64,000 bases of DNA from Apostichopus japonicus (lineage: Eukaryota > Echinodermata > Holothuroidea > Aspidochirotida > Stichopodidae). Below are positions 27,501-41,634 of the stretch, in pieces. The first letter of the stretch is position 1, and every line of letters starts with the position of its first letter. The notes beneath the pieces were generated by a model. It had not been told where the DNA came from and did not search any database. It saw only the letters and a program-made list of their open reading frames with translations. Both the position numbers and the translations under genes were made by a program. Location: NCBI RefSeq assembly GCF_037975245.1, contig NC_092576.1, positions 40,755,611 through 40,819,610 of the forward strand, written 5' to 3'.

Positions 27501-30500
27501 ATGTTTACGTTTTGAAGATGAATAGAAAACCCCATACCAAAGCACTTTACTATGAGATTAAGCACTTGATTTGATGTGTAGCAACTGAGTGGACAAGAAC
27601 TGAACGATAATGTATTATAAGCATAACTTTGCAGTACTAGATCCAAAATACAATACAAAACTGAATCGATTTTGTGTTTGGTGTCAACGATCTACTAGAA
27701 TAACAGAAAGGTTTGAATCACTTAAGTAACTAAATGGCCGTAAATGAAATTGGAAAGTTTCTTCTCGTATCGGAAATGTAAGAAGTCAGTTAAAAATGAT
27801 CAATTTTGAAAAAGGAAAGATTTTTTGGTCGAAACAGGAGTGGAACCTTCTTGATAATGAGTCTGTTGCTCTATAATCTGGCATACGCTACAGTTGGGCC
27901 TAGCTGCTTGAATTTAACATATATATATTTGCTGTGGGAGAGACAGCCACATGGTTCAGAAACCTTACATAGCGGTGTGTGTGATGATGATTGGTTGTAC
28001 CACCAGGAAGAAGTTAACAAAATTGGGAGGAAATTTCCCAGAGAATTATGGCTATTTTATATACCTTTGAAATGCTAATATTATACGTATCGAAGAAGTC
28101 AATCAATATTGAACAGAAATCTGTGCTAGTACACAATATGTGGAATATTGACTAAGGTGGGTGGGGTGAGGCTGGGGGAAGGGGTAGGGCTGAGGGAAGG
28201 GGTCATCTTGTATCAGCTAGTCACACAAAGGAATATTTCATATGTATCTTAATCGATATGATTTTTTTGACTAATTTTGATATTTTTTTTGTTTATTTAT
28301 TTATTTATTTTTTTTCCAGAAGAATATTTCATATGTATCTTAATCGATATGATTTTTTTGACTAATTTTTTTTTTTTTAATTAATTAATTAATTAATTTT
28401 TTTTCCAGAAGAATATTTCATATGTATCTTAATCGATATGATTTATTTGACTAATTTTTTTTTTTTTTTTTTTTTTTCTCAGAACATTCCTTAAAAGACT
28501 AGCTCGGGTTCCGATCATGATGGTTGCGGTGGGGGAGGAGACGTTCTCTAACCAGCACAACGAGTACCTTGTGAGGGAGGGTAACAAGGAGGCAGACGCT
28601 ACCCCCAACGCCAGGTTCCTCATAGCTGGCTCAAACTTCCCAGCGCAAAGTGAGTAAAAGAGTCCGGAGAATAAGCAACGAGGGCACGTCGCCTCTCGTG
28701 AACTGTTCAATCTTGCGAACAGATATACTTTGGTGGTAGGACGGCCTCTATTGAAGAGAAAACATATATCGAACGTTCAAACGTCATCTGTAGATTAATT
28801 TCTTCCTCTGAGTTAAAAGTGTAACTCGTTATCTATATGATATAAAGCTTCTTCCATTTGAAACTGCCAAAGATGCAGTTTTGAACTTTTGTGTATATAG
28901 GTAGAAAGATAGATAGTGTAGATAGCGTAGATAGCGTAATAGGTAGCATTTTAGGTAGCATTTTAGGTAGCATTTTAGATAGCATTTATAAAGCCCAGCT
29001 TCTATCAGTGCCAAAACAACACAGACTTGCACAGATGGGGCTAGAACACAAAACAAATTAGACCATATCAATCTTATTGTAAAGTTGCACACTATTTGTG
29101 AAGAACATATGTTTTAATTGGCATGTTGAAGGGGTCATGGCCTACAATTAGGCGTATGTTGGTATTACCCTTTAACATATTTACCTTTAAACATATTTCC
29201 CTCTAACATATTTCCCTTTTAACATATTGCCCTTTAAACATACTATCCTTGTTTCCTGTATAATGCAGTACATGCTACAGATTCAAGTTGTGCTCCGTGG
29301 TACCCCTTGTGTAAACGTTGCTTTTTAATTCGTTCTCATTTCCAGCAGTGGCCTACTCAACATTCCTTAAGGACGCCTACAACAAACGTCAGGAGACGGA
29401 GAGCATACACAACGACCTGCACTTCAGGAAGCTACCCACCCCGCCTCACTCACCTGTCACCCCGATAGCAGATTTTAATTCTGAGTGAGTCATAATGACA
29501 GAAGATATGCTAGAATGAGCAGAAATGGTCACCTCTGTGTGATCAGGCCTAATGAGAGGGGTTGGTCAGGGGTGGTAGTAATTCTCGGAAGATATGCTAG
29601 GAAGACCAGAAATGGTCAGGCCTAACGATGGGGGCAGGGGAGGTGTGTTCAGGGGTGGCTGTAACTTTTAGAAGATATGCTAGGAAGACCAGAAATGGTC
29701 AGGCCAAACGATGGAGGCGGGGGAGGTGTGTGCAGGGGTGGTTGTGACCCTTGGAAGATATGCTAGGAAGACCAGAAATGGTCACCTCTGTGTGGTCAGG
29801 CCTAATGAGAGGGGTTGGACAGGGGTGGCTGTAACCCTTGGAAGATATGCTAGGTATACCAGAATTGGTCACCTGTGGTCAGACCTAATGAGAGGGGTTG
29901 GTCAGGGGTGGTTGTTACTCTTGGAAGATATGCTAGGAAGACCAGAATTGGTCACCTGGGGTCAGGCCTAATGAGAGAGGTTGGTCAGGGGTGGCTGTAA
30001 CCCTTAGAAGATATGCTAGGGAGACCCAAAATGACCGTGAAACTCTGAGACTTGACCACTAGAATGACTTGGTCAAAACAATGAAGTTCGGTGTAACAGT
30101 ATGTGACCAGCTGTACAATTACCTTGTCAAAGCATGGGGAAGCTTTCAGATTGTAATTTCTGAAACCATCCCCATTCAGATGTGATAAAAATATAAATGA
30201 ATTTAATATGGTATCGAATTTTTGAAGTATGATTCATTTATTGTTCTCTTTCTCTTTTTCAGTGACGACAACAGCGATGGTGAGCCTAAAATTCTTCCTT
30301 TTTCCCTCTTCAACCGTTCTGCATCATACTCTTTAACAATCCGTGTTTGAATTGGTAGCCGCTTGTTGCCATGGATACCGCATAATGCTCTTTAACAGTC
30401 AGTGTTCTATCGGTTGCAACATTTTGTCGACATGGATACTGCGTCATACTTTCCTTAACGATCAATGTTCTATAACGAGCTGCCCATTGTAATAAATATG

Positions 30501-31301
30501 ATATCATACTCTTTAACAAATCAGTGCTTGTTACCATGGAAACAACTTCACATCTTAATCAGTGTTGTTCCATCAGTAGTTGCCTGTTGTCATGGACACC
30601 ACATTTAACCTCTGAATTAGTGTCGTTCTATCATTAGCTGCTTGTTGTCAGTGTTGTGCCATCGTACTGGTTATCATTCTTTCTATCATAGCCGGTTGCT
30701 ATGGATACGGCATCATACTTTTTTAGTCATTTTGCCATGGATACAATATCTAGTGATTGAACACTGCATGATTCAAATTTGCATAACCCCTTTAGTTAGT
30801 AGCTCTATTGTTTTAGAATCTCTCATTAGTCAAGTGAGATTCATTCCTCGCTATATTCCGATCTCCAAACATGTTTCCCAGTATTCCTGTTTGATCACTT
30901 TAGTAGCAACTTTTAACTATTATCAGCAAAATAGTGTATCAGTCATGCTGTTGTAGAACAGAACCGAAACTTCAAAATTGAACAATTTTTTCAACAATTT
31001 TTTAATTTTTTTTATTAAATGGCCTTTCACCATCAATCTTTAATCACATATTCTTGTCTCAATTAACTTTTGCTGTCGGTGGCCTCATTTTCAAATTTGA
31101 AATCTAAACAATAATATATTTTTGTTGGTTGCTCTCTCTCTCACTGGGAAAAAAATTCTGCTTTTGCTATTTGCATTCCTCAATCCCTTCATCAAAGAAG
31201 AGAAAAAACGAGGTGAATAGAAAATATATCTACTTAAAATTGCTTCACTTCTGCTATCAAACTTAATTGATTTTTATTGATGAAAATGTGTGCCATTTAT
31301 A

Positions 31302-31340
<39 letters not shown>

Positions 31341-31365
31341 GAAAATCGTAATGAGTTGGGAAAAA

Positions 31366-31406
<41 letters not shown>

Positions 31407-34400
31407 CATCTGGTTACTTATATAATCAATCAGGATCAATCAATTTCATTGTTGTCGCCAACAATTACAGGCCTCAACTATCTGAAATATTAGATGGGTC
31501 TATAAATGAGAAACATCATGCCAGTGTGCGCTACACAGTCAGTGTATTCAAGTTGACTAATTATCTGCATATTCATGAAAAATTCTGGGATTCGTAATTT
31601 GTATCTCATTAACATCCTGGAGTCGATGAAGTCGACTAAAAAGTCAGGCAAATCAGCTATCAAACATTTGTAAAAACTATCAGAGCCAATGCTCTCAACC
31701 TCTGTAGCAGTTTGGCCTTCTGCAATTTATGGTTTGGGTTTAGAGACATATAGATTAGTGTTCATTTCACCATTTCTATATAAATGTAATACTCATTGTA
31801 CTAATCTTTTCAACCATTGCCTCATGTTCTTATTATGCATATTCATGACACTTTGATATTATTATTATTTAACACTCACTTTTTACTGCTTCTTTAACCC
31901 TTATGAATATTAATGATGCTGACATGAATATGCAACAGTTGTTTTTAATCACTTGCTTCATCATCTCACCCCTGTTGCATGTGATCGGTCACTAACTAGC
32001 CACCCAGTCAGTTAGGCCTCCACCACCACCAAGAGCCTTGCCACCACAGGACGCTACGCCCTCCCAGGACTACACATCGTCCCCTGGTCATAGCGTCCTT
32101 CATGATCACCTTGTAAAACCAAGTGATATTAGGAAACGGCAGAACAGTAAAGGTATATTTTACAACTGGTTCCTTCACATCTTTGTTGTGTTCATCGGTC
32201 TCACGTTTCCATGGATACCATATCTTTGCATCATTGATCAACTCTTGAAATATTTTTCCCTGTATTTTCCTCTTTTTTTGTGGTTATTATTTTTGCTATC
32301 TCTGTTTTTGATAACCTCGTAAATCAACTTTGACACTAAATCAATTTCTTCAGCGGTGGGTCTGCAAAAAAAAATTAAAAAAAAAAAAAAATGCATGAAA
32401 ACTTACGTCTACCCTAATATCATTAATATTGTATGCCAAACTTTCTCACCATCGTATTAACAAATCTTTCGCAAGTGCTTGTCGGGTGAGACTCCGTCTG
32501 GTACAAGAACTTGTTCCTTAAATTAAAATGTATGACTTTTGGAGGGAAATCATAGTTTCTAATCTGGGGATGTGAAAGAGAAACTGTTAGTCTAGTATTA
32601 ATTTTGATATTTCTTATTTATTTTTCCCTCTTAGTAATTAATAAATCTATTAGAGCCGAGTTGGAAGGAATTGCAAAAGGAACAAGCAAAAAAGTTTTTT
32701 TTCCTACATGATCAGAAAATAAAACCTGAGGAGATATAAACTGTCAAAATATTAATGTTACTTGTAGGCAACATCTGATAAGCAGATCTGCCTTGGGATT
32801 TACATTATCACTTTTAACAGTAAATGCTCATGTATGACTTTATACTAATATGATCTAGAAAAAAAATTAATACAAAATGAATACAAATTAATACAAAAAG
32901 AGTTAGAAATGCGTTACCCACTCTTTTTGTATTAAATATTGTATTAATATGACAAAAAGAAGGACCCCCCCAAAAAAAGTAAAACCCGCCCCCCGAAAAA
33001 ATGAGAAGAAAAATTGTTGTTTTTTCATATGATATAAGTGCATGCATAACCCTCTGACATATTTACATCAATAACCAGGGATATCTTTTTTTAATCATTA
33101 TTTTGATTAATACTTGATTTGTAAGTCCAATTGGTAATTAATAAAAGTCCTTTTACCATGCATGATGTCATTAGGGAAAGTTTCCCACATATTCAATGGT
33201 AAGATCTGATTGTGTGTGAAGTATATTCCACAAGTATGTATGTTATTAGAACCCATCCATGTCGTGTGGACTATGGTAACATAAAATAACCTCATTTTAC
33301 CCGAAAATAATTTGTGAAGTATTCATGTATAGTCTACAGTTTACTTCCGACTGGAAGGCTTTGTGAGGTACTGTATTTTTATCTATTCGGAACAGTTCAA
33401 AATTAATCTTTTTTTCAATCGGGATTGAAAAAATAAATTCTTGTTCAGTCAAAATTAGTGACAGCATTTATTCACACTTAATTTCATATCGTGGTAGTAA
33501 AAGTTACCTTCGAGTCCAATATGCAATAGTTTGAGTCAAAGGAAGCCAGTAGCATAACAGGTTCTACATTTTACCTTGTGGTTGCTAGGTAACATTAATT
33601 TTGGTAAACAAGAGCTATGTATGAATTTTTTGGTTAAGTATTTTGCTGATAACTTGAAGCAGTTTCATATAGTTGATAAGTACAAGCTTATCTTCTTCTT
33701 TTTTCTTCCAAAAAAAAAACCCTGCAGGAAAATGAATGAATGAAAACATTGAATATCAGTTCTGCCTGCTGAAAACGATAAGTGTACACGAGGTATACAA
33801 GTCTGACAACCTTGCCGTCAAAACCTTTGATTATAACAAATGAACCATGACACCGAATAATGTGTGCGGTTTAACGTAGCACAATGCAACATAAGATCAC
33901 CATTCACCAATTTATTACACAAGTTAAAAATACGCATGGCATACATAGTGCACAGTACCCTTTTAGTTCTTTTCTCAAGTTTGTTTAAACACAATAATCG
34001 TAAAATTTTTGAGTTTGTCATGCAAACTGGGAACATGAAATAATCAGGTACTGGAACGAAGGTTGTTAGTCGGGGGGGGGGGAGGGGGGAAGGGGTGTGT
34101 GGGGGAACTAATTTTTTTTACTAGTGAATACTAGAATGTGAATGTTACAAGTTGTTTGGCCATAGGTTACGTTGTGCATTCATGGATACAATGTACTCTG
34201 ATTAATGTGTTCATGTTAACCAATATATTTCACATCGTTTTCTGATTTCCAGAGGCTTTGTACGATGAGGTTCATTCATCATATTCTCCCAGTACTAATA
34301 AGTCCAGGGTATCTACATCATCTGAAGGTAAGCGTTATGGGCTTATATACCAGTCCCCACCCCTTATGCCTCCTCCCCCACTCCCTCCCCAATCTCCCAC

Positions 34401-37400
34401 ATCCTCCCCACATCCTCCCCAGCCCTTCTCTCCCACCTTCCTCACTCCCACCTAGACCTCTCCCACCTCATCTCCACAACTCACCTCCTCCCAACCCCCT
34501 CACTCCCCACTCCCACCTAGACCCTCCTCACCCACCGCCTCACCCATCATGTACATCCCCTATCCCTCCCCCTTCTTTTCCAAACACCAGTTTCCATTAC
34601 ACCAGGAGTAACCATCATTTCATAATCACGGTGTTGTATCAACGTGTTCTGCACCTTCCCAAACTTAATCTGTCGCTCATGTGTTGTTTTAAGCAGATTG
34701 TGATTTCTACTTCATGATAACACCATCCTTACCTGTCTTCCTCACCCCATCCTTACCTGCCTCACCCCCCCCCCCCACTCCTAAACCCCCATATTTCCTT
34801 TCTTCCTCTCTCATACATACCGTCACAATCTGACCACATATTTTTTGAAGTGGGTTATATAAGAGGAACCACAGAGGCATGATGCAGTGTTGGAATGCCA
34901 AGCTATTGGCTCTTGTGTGTCGTCACCATGGAAACACCACAACAGGACGTAAACCTCGCTCGAATTGTTTATGTATTTCTTTACCTCTTGATAACTTGCT
35001 AACGCTGTCCAAAAGGCAGATGCGTAGAGAACTTTGCGATTTTATTTGCTAAAATGTTCATTTTCATATATTTATTGTTTAATACGGGCAGTTATTTATT
35101 CGATACGCTGCATGAAAAAAAATATATAAACTTAGCTGCAACCATTTTAGTGAATTTTTTTTTTCTTACTTTCTGCAAATCAACGCGTAATTAAGATCGC
35201 TAATTAAATAATTAATATTCATTTTAAATTAGACTGAGACAGTTGAAAGGAATTTCATCCATCTATGAAGCAATCAAAAGGTTTATTTTACCGATAAGAT
35301 CTTACTTATTCTTGTATCAGCTGTTGTTGAGTCAATTTTTATCTGCTTCTTTTTGCCCCCCTTCCCCCTCCCCCTCCCCCCTTTTTTGTGCTAATATTGG
35401 CTACCAAAATACTATAACAGTTTTAGTTCTTTTAGAGGTACTGACTGGACAAGTTTCAAATGCATATCACGGAGAACAAATTTGAAAAATTTGAAACTTT
35501 CCAATTTTCAATTTTACTTGTGGTTAAGACTAATATGAAATTGTTCTCTGGGCAATGAAATATTGAGAACTAAAATGGATTCAACACACCTTTTGATCAT
35601 TTTGTTGACAACAGTTTTTAGTTTGATCAAATTTTTTTTTTGGGGGGGGGGGGGAATCTTTTTTGGGGTAATACTCAGTATTTTTGTCCAATTTCCAACC
35701 AATCAGAGGAAGCTGCTGATATAATCCTGCTCATATATATCATAGGGATTCTATATATTGGTGCGAAATTAACATCCTTTTTATGGTACTCTGAACATTA
35801 TTATAACCCAAGACACCATGCCTGTAAACTCTCACCTTTCCACCTATCTCAACCCTCCCACCCCTTCCACCCTACCCACCCTACTACCAAGCACAACCAC
35901 CTTACCAACCAACATCCACCGTACCCTATCATATCCCTCCCTACCCTATCACATCCCACCCTACCTTATCACATCCCACCCTATCCTGTCCCACCTATCA
36001 CATCCCACCCTACCCTATCATTTTCCACCATCCCTATTGTGTCCCACGCTACCCTATCCTGTCCCACCCTATCACTTCCCACCCTACCCTATCCTGTCCC
36101 ACCCTATCACTTCCCACTCTACCCTATCCTGTTCCACCATCCCAACTATCACATCCCACCCTACCCTATTCTTTTCCACCATCCCTATTGTGTCCCACAC
36201 TACCCTATCGTATCCCACCCTTCTTTATTCCACACTACTATAATCCAATCTTTTTCTCCCAGTCATACCATATCCCACCTCCCCTATCCCACTTCCCACA
36301 CTCCTCCACCCTTATAGTTCTAACCTATCCCAACCATTCCGTGCCACCATGCCCTATCCCAAGAACCCTCCCCCCCCCCCCCCACTCCTCTCCCAAACTA
36401 ACAAAGTATCTTCCTAGTTTTTCTTGAAAATATTGCCCTTGAAAAGAGGCCATTCATTGCAAGCATGTTAGCATGTAGTACATTTCATTTGTAATGTTTT
36501 TGAAAGATTCTCAATATTTTTTATGGGTCAGTCAGTGAACCCTCTCTAGCAATTCATTTGCATATTTTTTTTTATTTATCTGTGTATTCATTTTGATTTT
36601 AATTTAATTCATTTTTACATAGTCAGTAGAGATAAGAAGAAGGAGGGTGGTTGCTCCATTTCTGCTAACATCACCGCTAACATGCTTTCTAAAAACTTCT
36701 CTTTCATTTGCAAGACATTCCTAGCCCAATTTATGCACAGATAAATAAACCGCGCCGATTTGGTTCGATGAATACCTCCTACCCTACCAGGCCACCGGTG
36801 GATCCATGGGTACTCACGTCAGCCATGAAAGGTATTTCACTTGTCATGAACAACCAGCCCTGACCCCCCACCCACACCTACACCTCACACCACAAGCCAA
36901 GCCCCCTCCCCCCCCCCCCCAAATATTGACAAACTGCTAGTGAGGGTTTGAGATATGATTTCAGACCTGCTCAAGTAAGTTTGGGTCTTTCAAGATCACA
37001 AACGTTGCAAAACCCTGCTATGTTTCAAACAGTAATTAAAGACATCACTGAGCTTGTCAGAATGGGTTGTTTAGCCACCCATTCATTCCCCCCTTCCCCC
37101 CCCCAGTCAGAGAGAGAGGAATGGTTGGGTGATTTTTGTCTCCTTTCAGTAGTCTCACACCATATGATGTACCACATTGCTGGAGAAACTTGCATTTATG
37201 CAGAAGGGTGCATGGAGTTTATATAGTTGACCATATCTGGTGGCAGAGCTGGAATATGCAGTTGGTATTGGAATGTGCAGTCGTATATATGCATAATATG
37301 TAATATGCATATGTAATATGCAGTTGGTATTGGAAGCACATTGAAACACATCATAAATCAGATGAAGACCTTGACATCTTTCATCTATTCATTAGCATCA

Positions 37401-40400
37401 TGTTAACAGAAATGCATCACAAACAGGCATTGTATTCTATCAAAGAGTAAAGCTTATGTCAGGCTAGACATAAACTTTCCTTATAACTTTAATAACACTA
37501 TAATTTACGTTCTTTTATGTATTTAAATATTTTGAATTTTTTTTTTTATAAAAAAATGCAAGCATTTTTGTAGCTTTTTACTTTCTCTTTGGGTTTTATT
37601 AAACATGATCAGCTATTAATAAATAATATAAAAAAACAACCATTTTCATTATATGCTGCTTGTTGCCAGATACCTCAATTTATTATGTCTTTGAGCCAAT
37701 CTCTACAAAATTCCATATGTCATGCTTATTAAACAGTGTGTTTTTTAGATGATGGAGAAATAGTCATTTTGAATCATAATTGCATAGAAAGTAGAAAATT
37801 TCTGCCATTGGCGCTCTGCATGATATTGCTCTTTTTGAGCCTACAAAGATTTTTTTTTTCAAATTTTTTTTTTTTTTTTGGGGGGGGGGGGGAGATGGTT
37901 CTGCATTTTGTTAACTTTAACTACTAACACTTAGAAATGATGTCAAATCCTGATCACAAAATACTCGTTATGAACAACAAGAAGTCATATCGCCGTGGTT
38001 GCCTGATGTGTTCCCTCCGATAGCTTCAGGTTAAGGATAGTCTGCAGATTTCTTTGGGGGTTGATTTAAAAGTTAGGGTTATGAGGTTTATAAATTGCAG
38101 ATATATAGAATTAATTTGTCCCTGGATTAGTGTCGTGATAAGGGATTGGACTCCCTGGTGGCTTCAGGCTTGAATGGTAAGGTCAGGGGATTTTGCCCTG
38201 GGTGGGGGAGGGGGGTTGATTATAAAAGGTCAAGGCTAATTAAGCTGAGATAGTTACACTGTGCAACCGAAGATGAAACGCTCCAGTTGATTCTCTCCTC
38301 TCGAACCAATGCGAGTAATTACGATGCCAAGAAAGATAAAAAAGATGAAGTTCAATCGATGAATAACGTAGGAATTAAACTGGCCGGTGATGAAAATGAG
38401 TATTTTCAGACATTTCTGATTTGGAATGCTTATCCAGGTCTTTGTCGTACATGGACTATAGGCTACAGCTGTGCCTAAGATAGGGGTGGGGGTGGAGGGA
38501 GGATGGGGGGCAGGGGGGAGGGGGAGATTACTATGATGGGATATGTTTTATCCAACCTCCAAGTGAGCAATGCCTATAAATGCTTACCATCTAAAGAGTC
38601 TAGACAAAGTGGACAAATAGACAAGCTCCCAGGGATACCTCAAATCTGGGGGAATAACTTCAGAGCTGATGACTGCTGCATGAATGAATATTCATAAGCA
38701 TTTCATGCATCATGTATGAGCACTTTTCCTTTTTTTTTTTCCCTCTTCCATTTCCATTCTTCTACCCCCAAAAAAAGATTCGGCCTACTCCTTAGTTCAA
38801 AAGCCCCATCAACCTGCAGTGGCACCCCGTCGTGTAAACTCCTTCCACTCGGGCCGGGGTTTCAGCAATTACGACGAACCAGTACACAAGACACAGGAAG
38901 GTAAAGTTCACGACATCATGCATATTCACGTCTTTTCAGTCATGGTCAGCCAGTTGGGACAATTTTCCTAATGCTATTACCTCTCTAAACTGTACTTCAA
39001 TATCATGCTCTCAAGCCCTGGTATTGTCAGTACAGACAGTTCCTAACCTTTTTATCTGATTCGAGTGCTAATACCACTCTATACTGTTATCTCATATCAG
39101 GCTTCAAAGCACTCGTACTGACATTTCAAACAGTTCCTGACCTTTATCTGATAGAAACATGATATTTCATACTATCGTAATGACAATACCAGTGCTCTTA
39201 AGCAGGACATGACACTACAGTATAGACAAAAAATTGTCCCAACTGGGTATCATGGCAATGAATAATTCTTTGTTTCATGTTGGGAGTTGCTTGCATATTT
39301 TATTGATAATTGCATGATGTGTAAATTTCAAGTTTTCTATAAAATCACTAATATGAAAAAAATTATCTGGACCAGGAAATGATGACAAAGTTTCTACAAA
39401 GGGCACTGTCATATTTTTCCTAATTTGAGTAATTTAACGATTTTAACGATCTCTGAATCAAACTAACGTGATAGCTCTCAGCAGCATGCGAACAAACCGC
39501 ATGAAGTCTTATATAGACCCACTGGGTAATAAACTAGTTCAAGTTTTTGCTTGTGCAGTTTTGCCAAACGCAAAAGTGCTTTTGAAAACGTGAGAGGTTT
39601 CTTAAAACCGACTTGGTTGATTCGAAACTTTGAAAACGAGTGTTTTATACAATGGCAAACAAAATTGTATATACTACCAGTGATCGACTCACAGTATGGT
39701 TGTGATTTTTAGTCAGAGAGCGAAACTTGTCCAGTTTTGCAATGTTAATGAGGACCGATATGGTGGCGCCCTCTGTTGATTTTGGCCGTGTTTGCGGAGA
39801 ACCCAGAGGTTCATCAGTGAGTCACTCATCAACTTTTCTTTAGTAAAAAAATAAATGATAGTCTCTTAGCTTAATCAATTACTATCATCTGCTGTGCTAT
39901 ACACAGTAGATTTGGTTAAAAAAAAATTATGAACCAAATTCTATGAAATGTTGTTCATATGGTGTGCAGTAACCAGGTAGGTTTGTTCAAATCATTTTCT
40001 AGGTTTTCAGGTAACCTTTTTAGAGGAATACTTTGCCACGAGCAAAAGCCCTTCCCAAAGTCATATCTTCATTACATAAGAAAAAAAGCGACATGCTCCA
40101 TGTTTCTTGCTAAAGTATCATAATATGATTTTCATAATTAAGAGTAAAAGCCCATTTTTCACAACCGGGTTCTGTTGACATCCCTTGAGGATGTGAGAAG
40201 CAAATGGAAAGGGTCTGTCAAGATATTGAATGATTTTTAGATACGCTGTCAAGACAGTCTGGGAGGAGGTAACAGAAATTATGAGACCTTAATATGGTTG
40301 GGGTGGGACGAAGGATCTAGGTTTGAAAGGTTGGGTTTTTTTCTCATCATGCAAGTTTCATCAGCACAAAATGTAGTGAGTGATAGATGCACTTACATCA

Positions 40401-41603
40401 TGATAGATGTTTGAAACCTCTTATAGATTCTGCTGAGGGGAAAACAACTGTAGACTCCTTAGCCTACTACACTCTTATAACAGATGTAATCAGGCCTAGC
40501 CTCATTGGCATCATCCCATGTCTTATATCTCAAAGAAATTATGTTGTTTTTTATGAGACCAAATCTCAAATTCATAGTCTTAGCCTACCCACAGTGTCAC
40601 TACTAATATGCTAGTGCCTCGATTCATTTGCATAGTAACAGATGCTTATAGATGTCAGAGATAATCTGCTAGTGTTATGGAAACAAAAAATTAACTTCTT
40701 AGCCTATGAGCCTATTAACACAAAAGCACAGCTGACGTAGCCTGGCCTAGCCTCAGTTGTTAGTGTTATAGAAAAAAATAGTAACTTCTTAGTCTATTAA
40801 CACAGAAGCACAGCTGATGTAGCCTAGCCTAGCCTCATTTGTTAGTGTTATGGAAAAATATTAACTTCTTAGCCTAAGCTTATTAACATAGAAGCACAGC
40901 TGATGTAGCCTGGCCTAGCCTCATTTGTTAGTGTTATGGAAAAATATTAACTTCTTAGCCTAATCTTATTAACATAGAAGCACAGCTGATGTAGCCTAGC
41001 CTAGCCTCATTTGTTAGTGTTATGGAAAAATATTAACTTCTTAGCCTAAGCTTATTAACATAGAAGCACAGCTGATGTAGCCTGGCCTAGCCTCATTTGT
41101 TAGTGTTATGGAAAAGAAAATTAACTTCTTAGCATTAATTAGCCTATTACAGAGAAGCACAGCTGTTGCAGCCTGGCCTAACCTTATAAGTGCTGAAATA
41201 TTTTCCTTGTTATTGACCCAGCGGTTACTTTAGTCCAAAATAACTATTTTATTGCATTATTGTTGGTAAGGCCAAAAATATGTTTAGTGTGATTGGGGGG
41301 GGGGGGGGAGGGGGGAGTGGGGGAGAAAGGGGGTGGGATGGAGGGCAGAAGTTGGCTAGGGCTTGTTTTTCTACAAGGTTGTATCAATGAACCAAAACTA
41401 GGTATTTTAGCTTGAGCCTAACAGGTGATTTCAGTCTGTTGATTTGACCGCATCTATTTTCACAGAGGAGCCCACGTATGAAGATATTTATCCCTGCGAC
41501 AGACAACAAAGGCAAAATGTTGGTGAGCGCCCTCTAACACCCCTCCCTTCAGACACCACCACCACCGAAGAATTTGATGGTATATCACACACACTGAGTT
41601 GCC

Positions 41604-41634
<31 letters not shown>

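Noticed and set aside
37749-37790. Possible 42-nt exon in intron 16 (phase 1-1, DGEIVI..)
   Set aside because: The acceptor is plausible but the donor AAA|GTAGAA is weak, and there is no homology to support it.
39767-39779. CTCF-like word CGCCCTCTGTTGA (minus strand)
   Set aside because: A single partial match to the vertebrate matrix is expected by chance in 64 kb.
41281-41340. G-runs here and elsewhere (4.3, 23.5, 34.1, 35.6, 37.9, 44.3, 44.5, 48.3 kb) as G-quadruplexes
   Set aside because: Mostly single homopolymer G tracts, common in this DNA, without a consistent location relative to exons.
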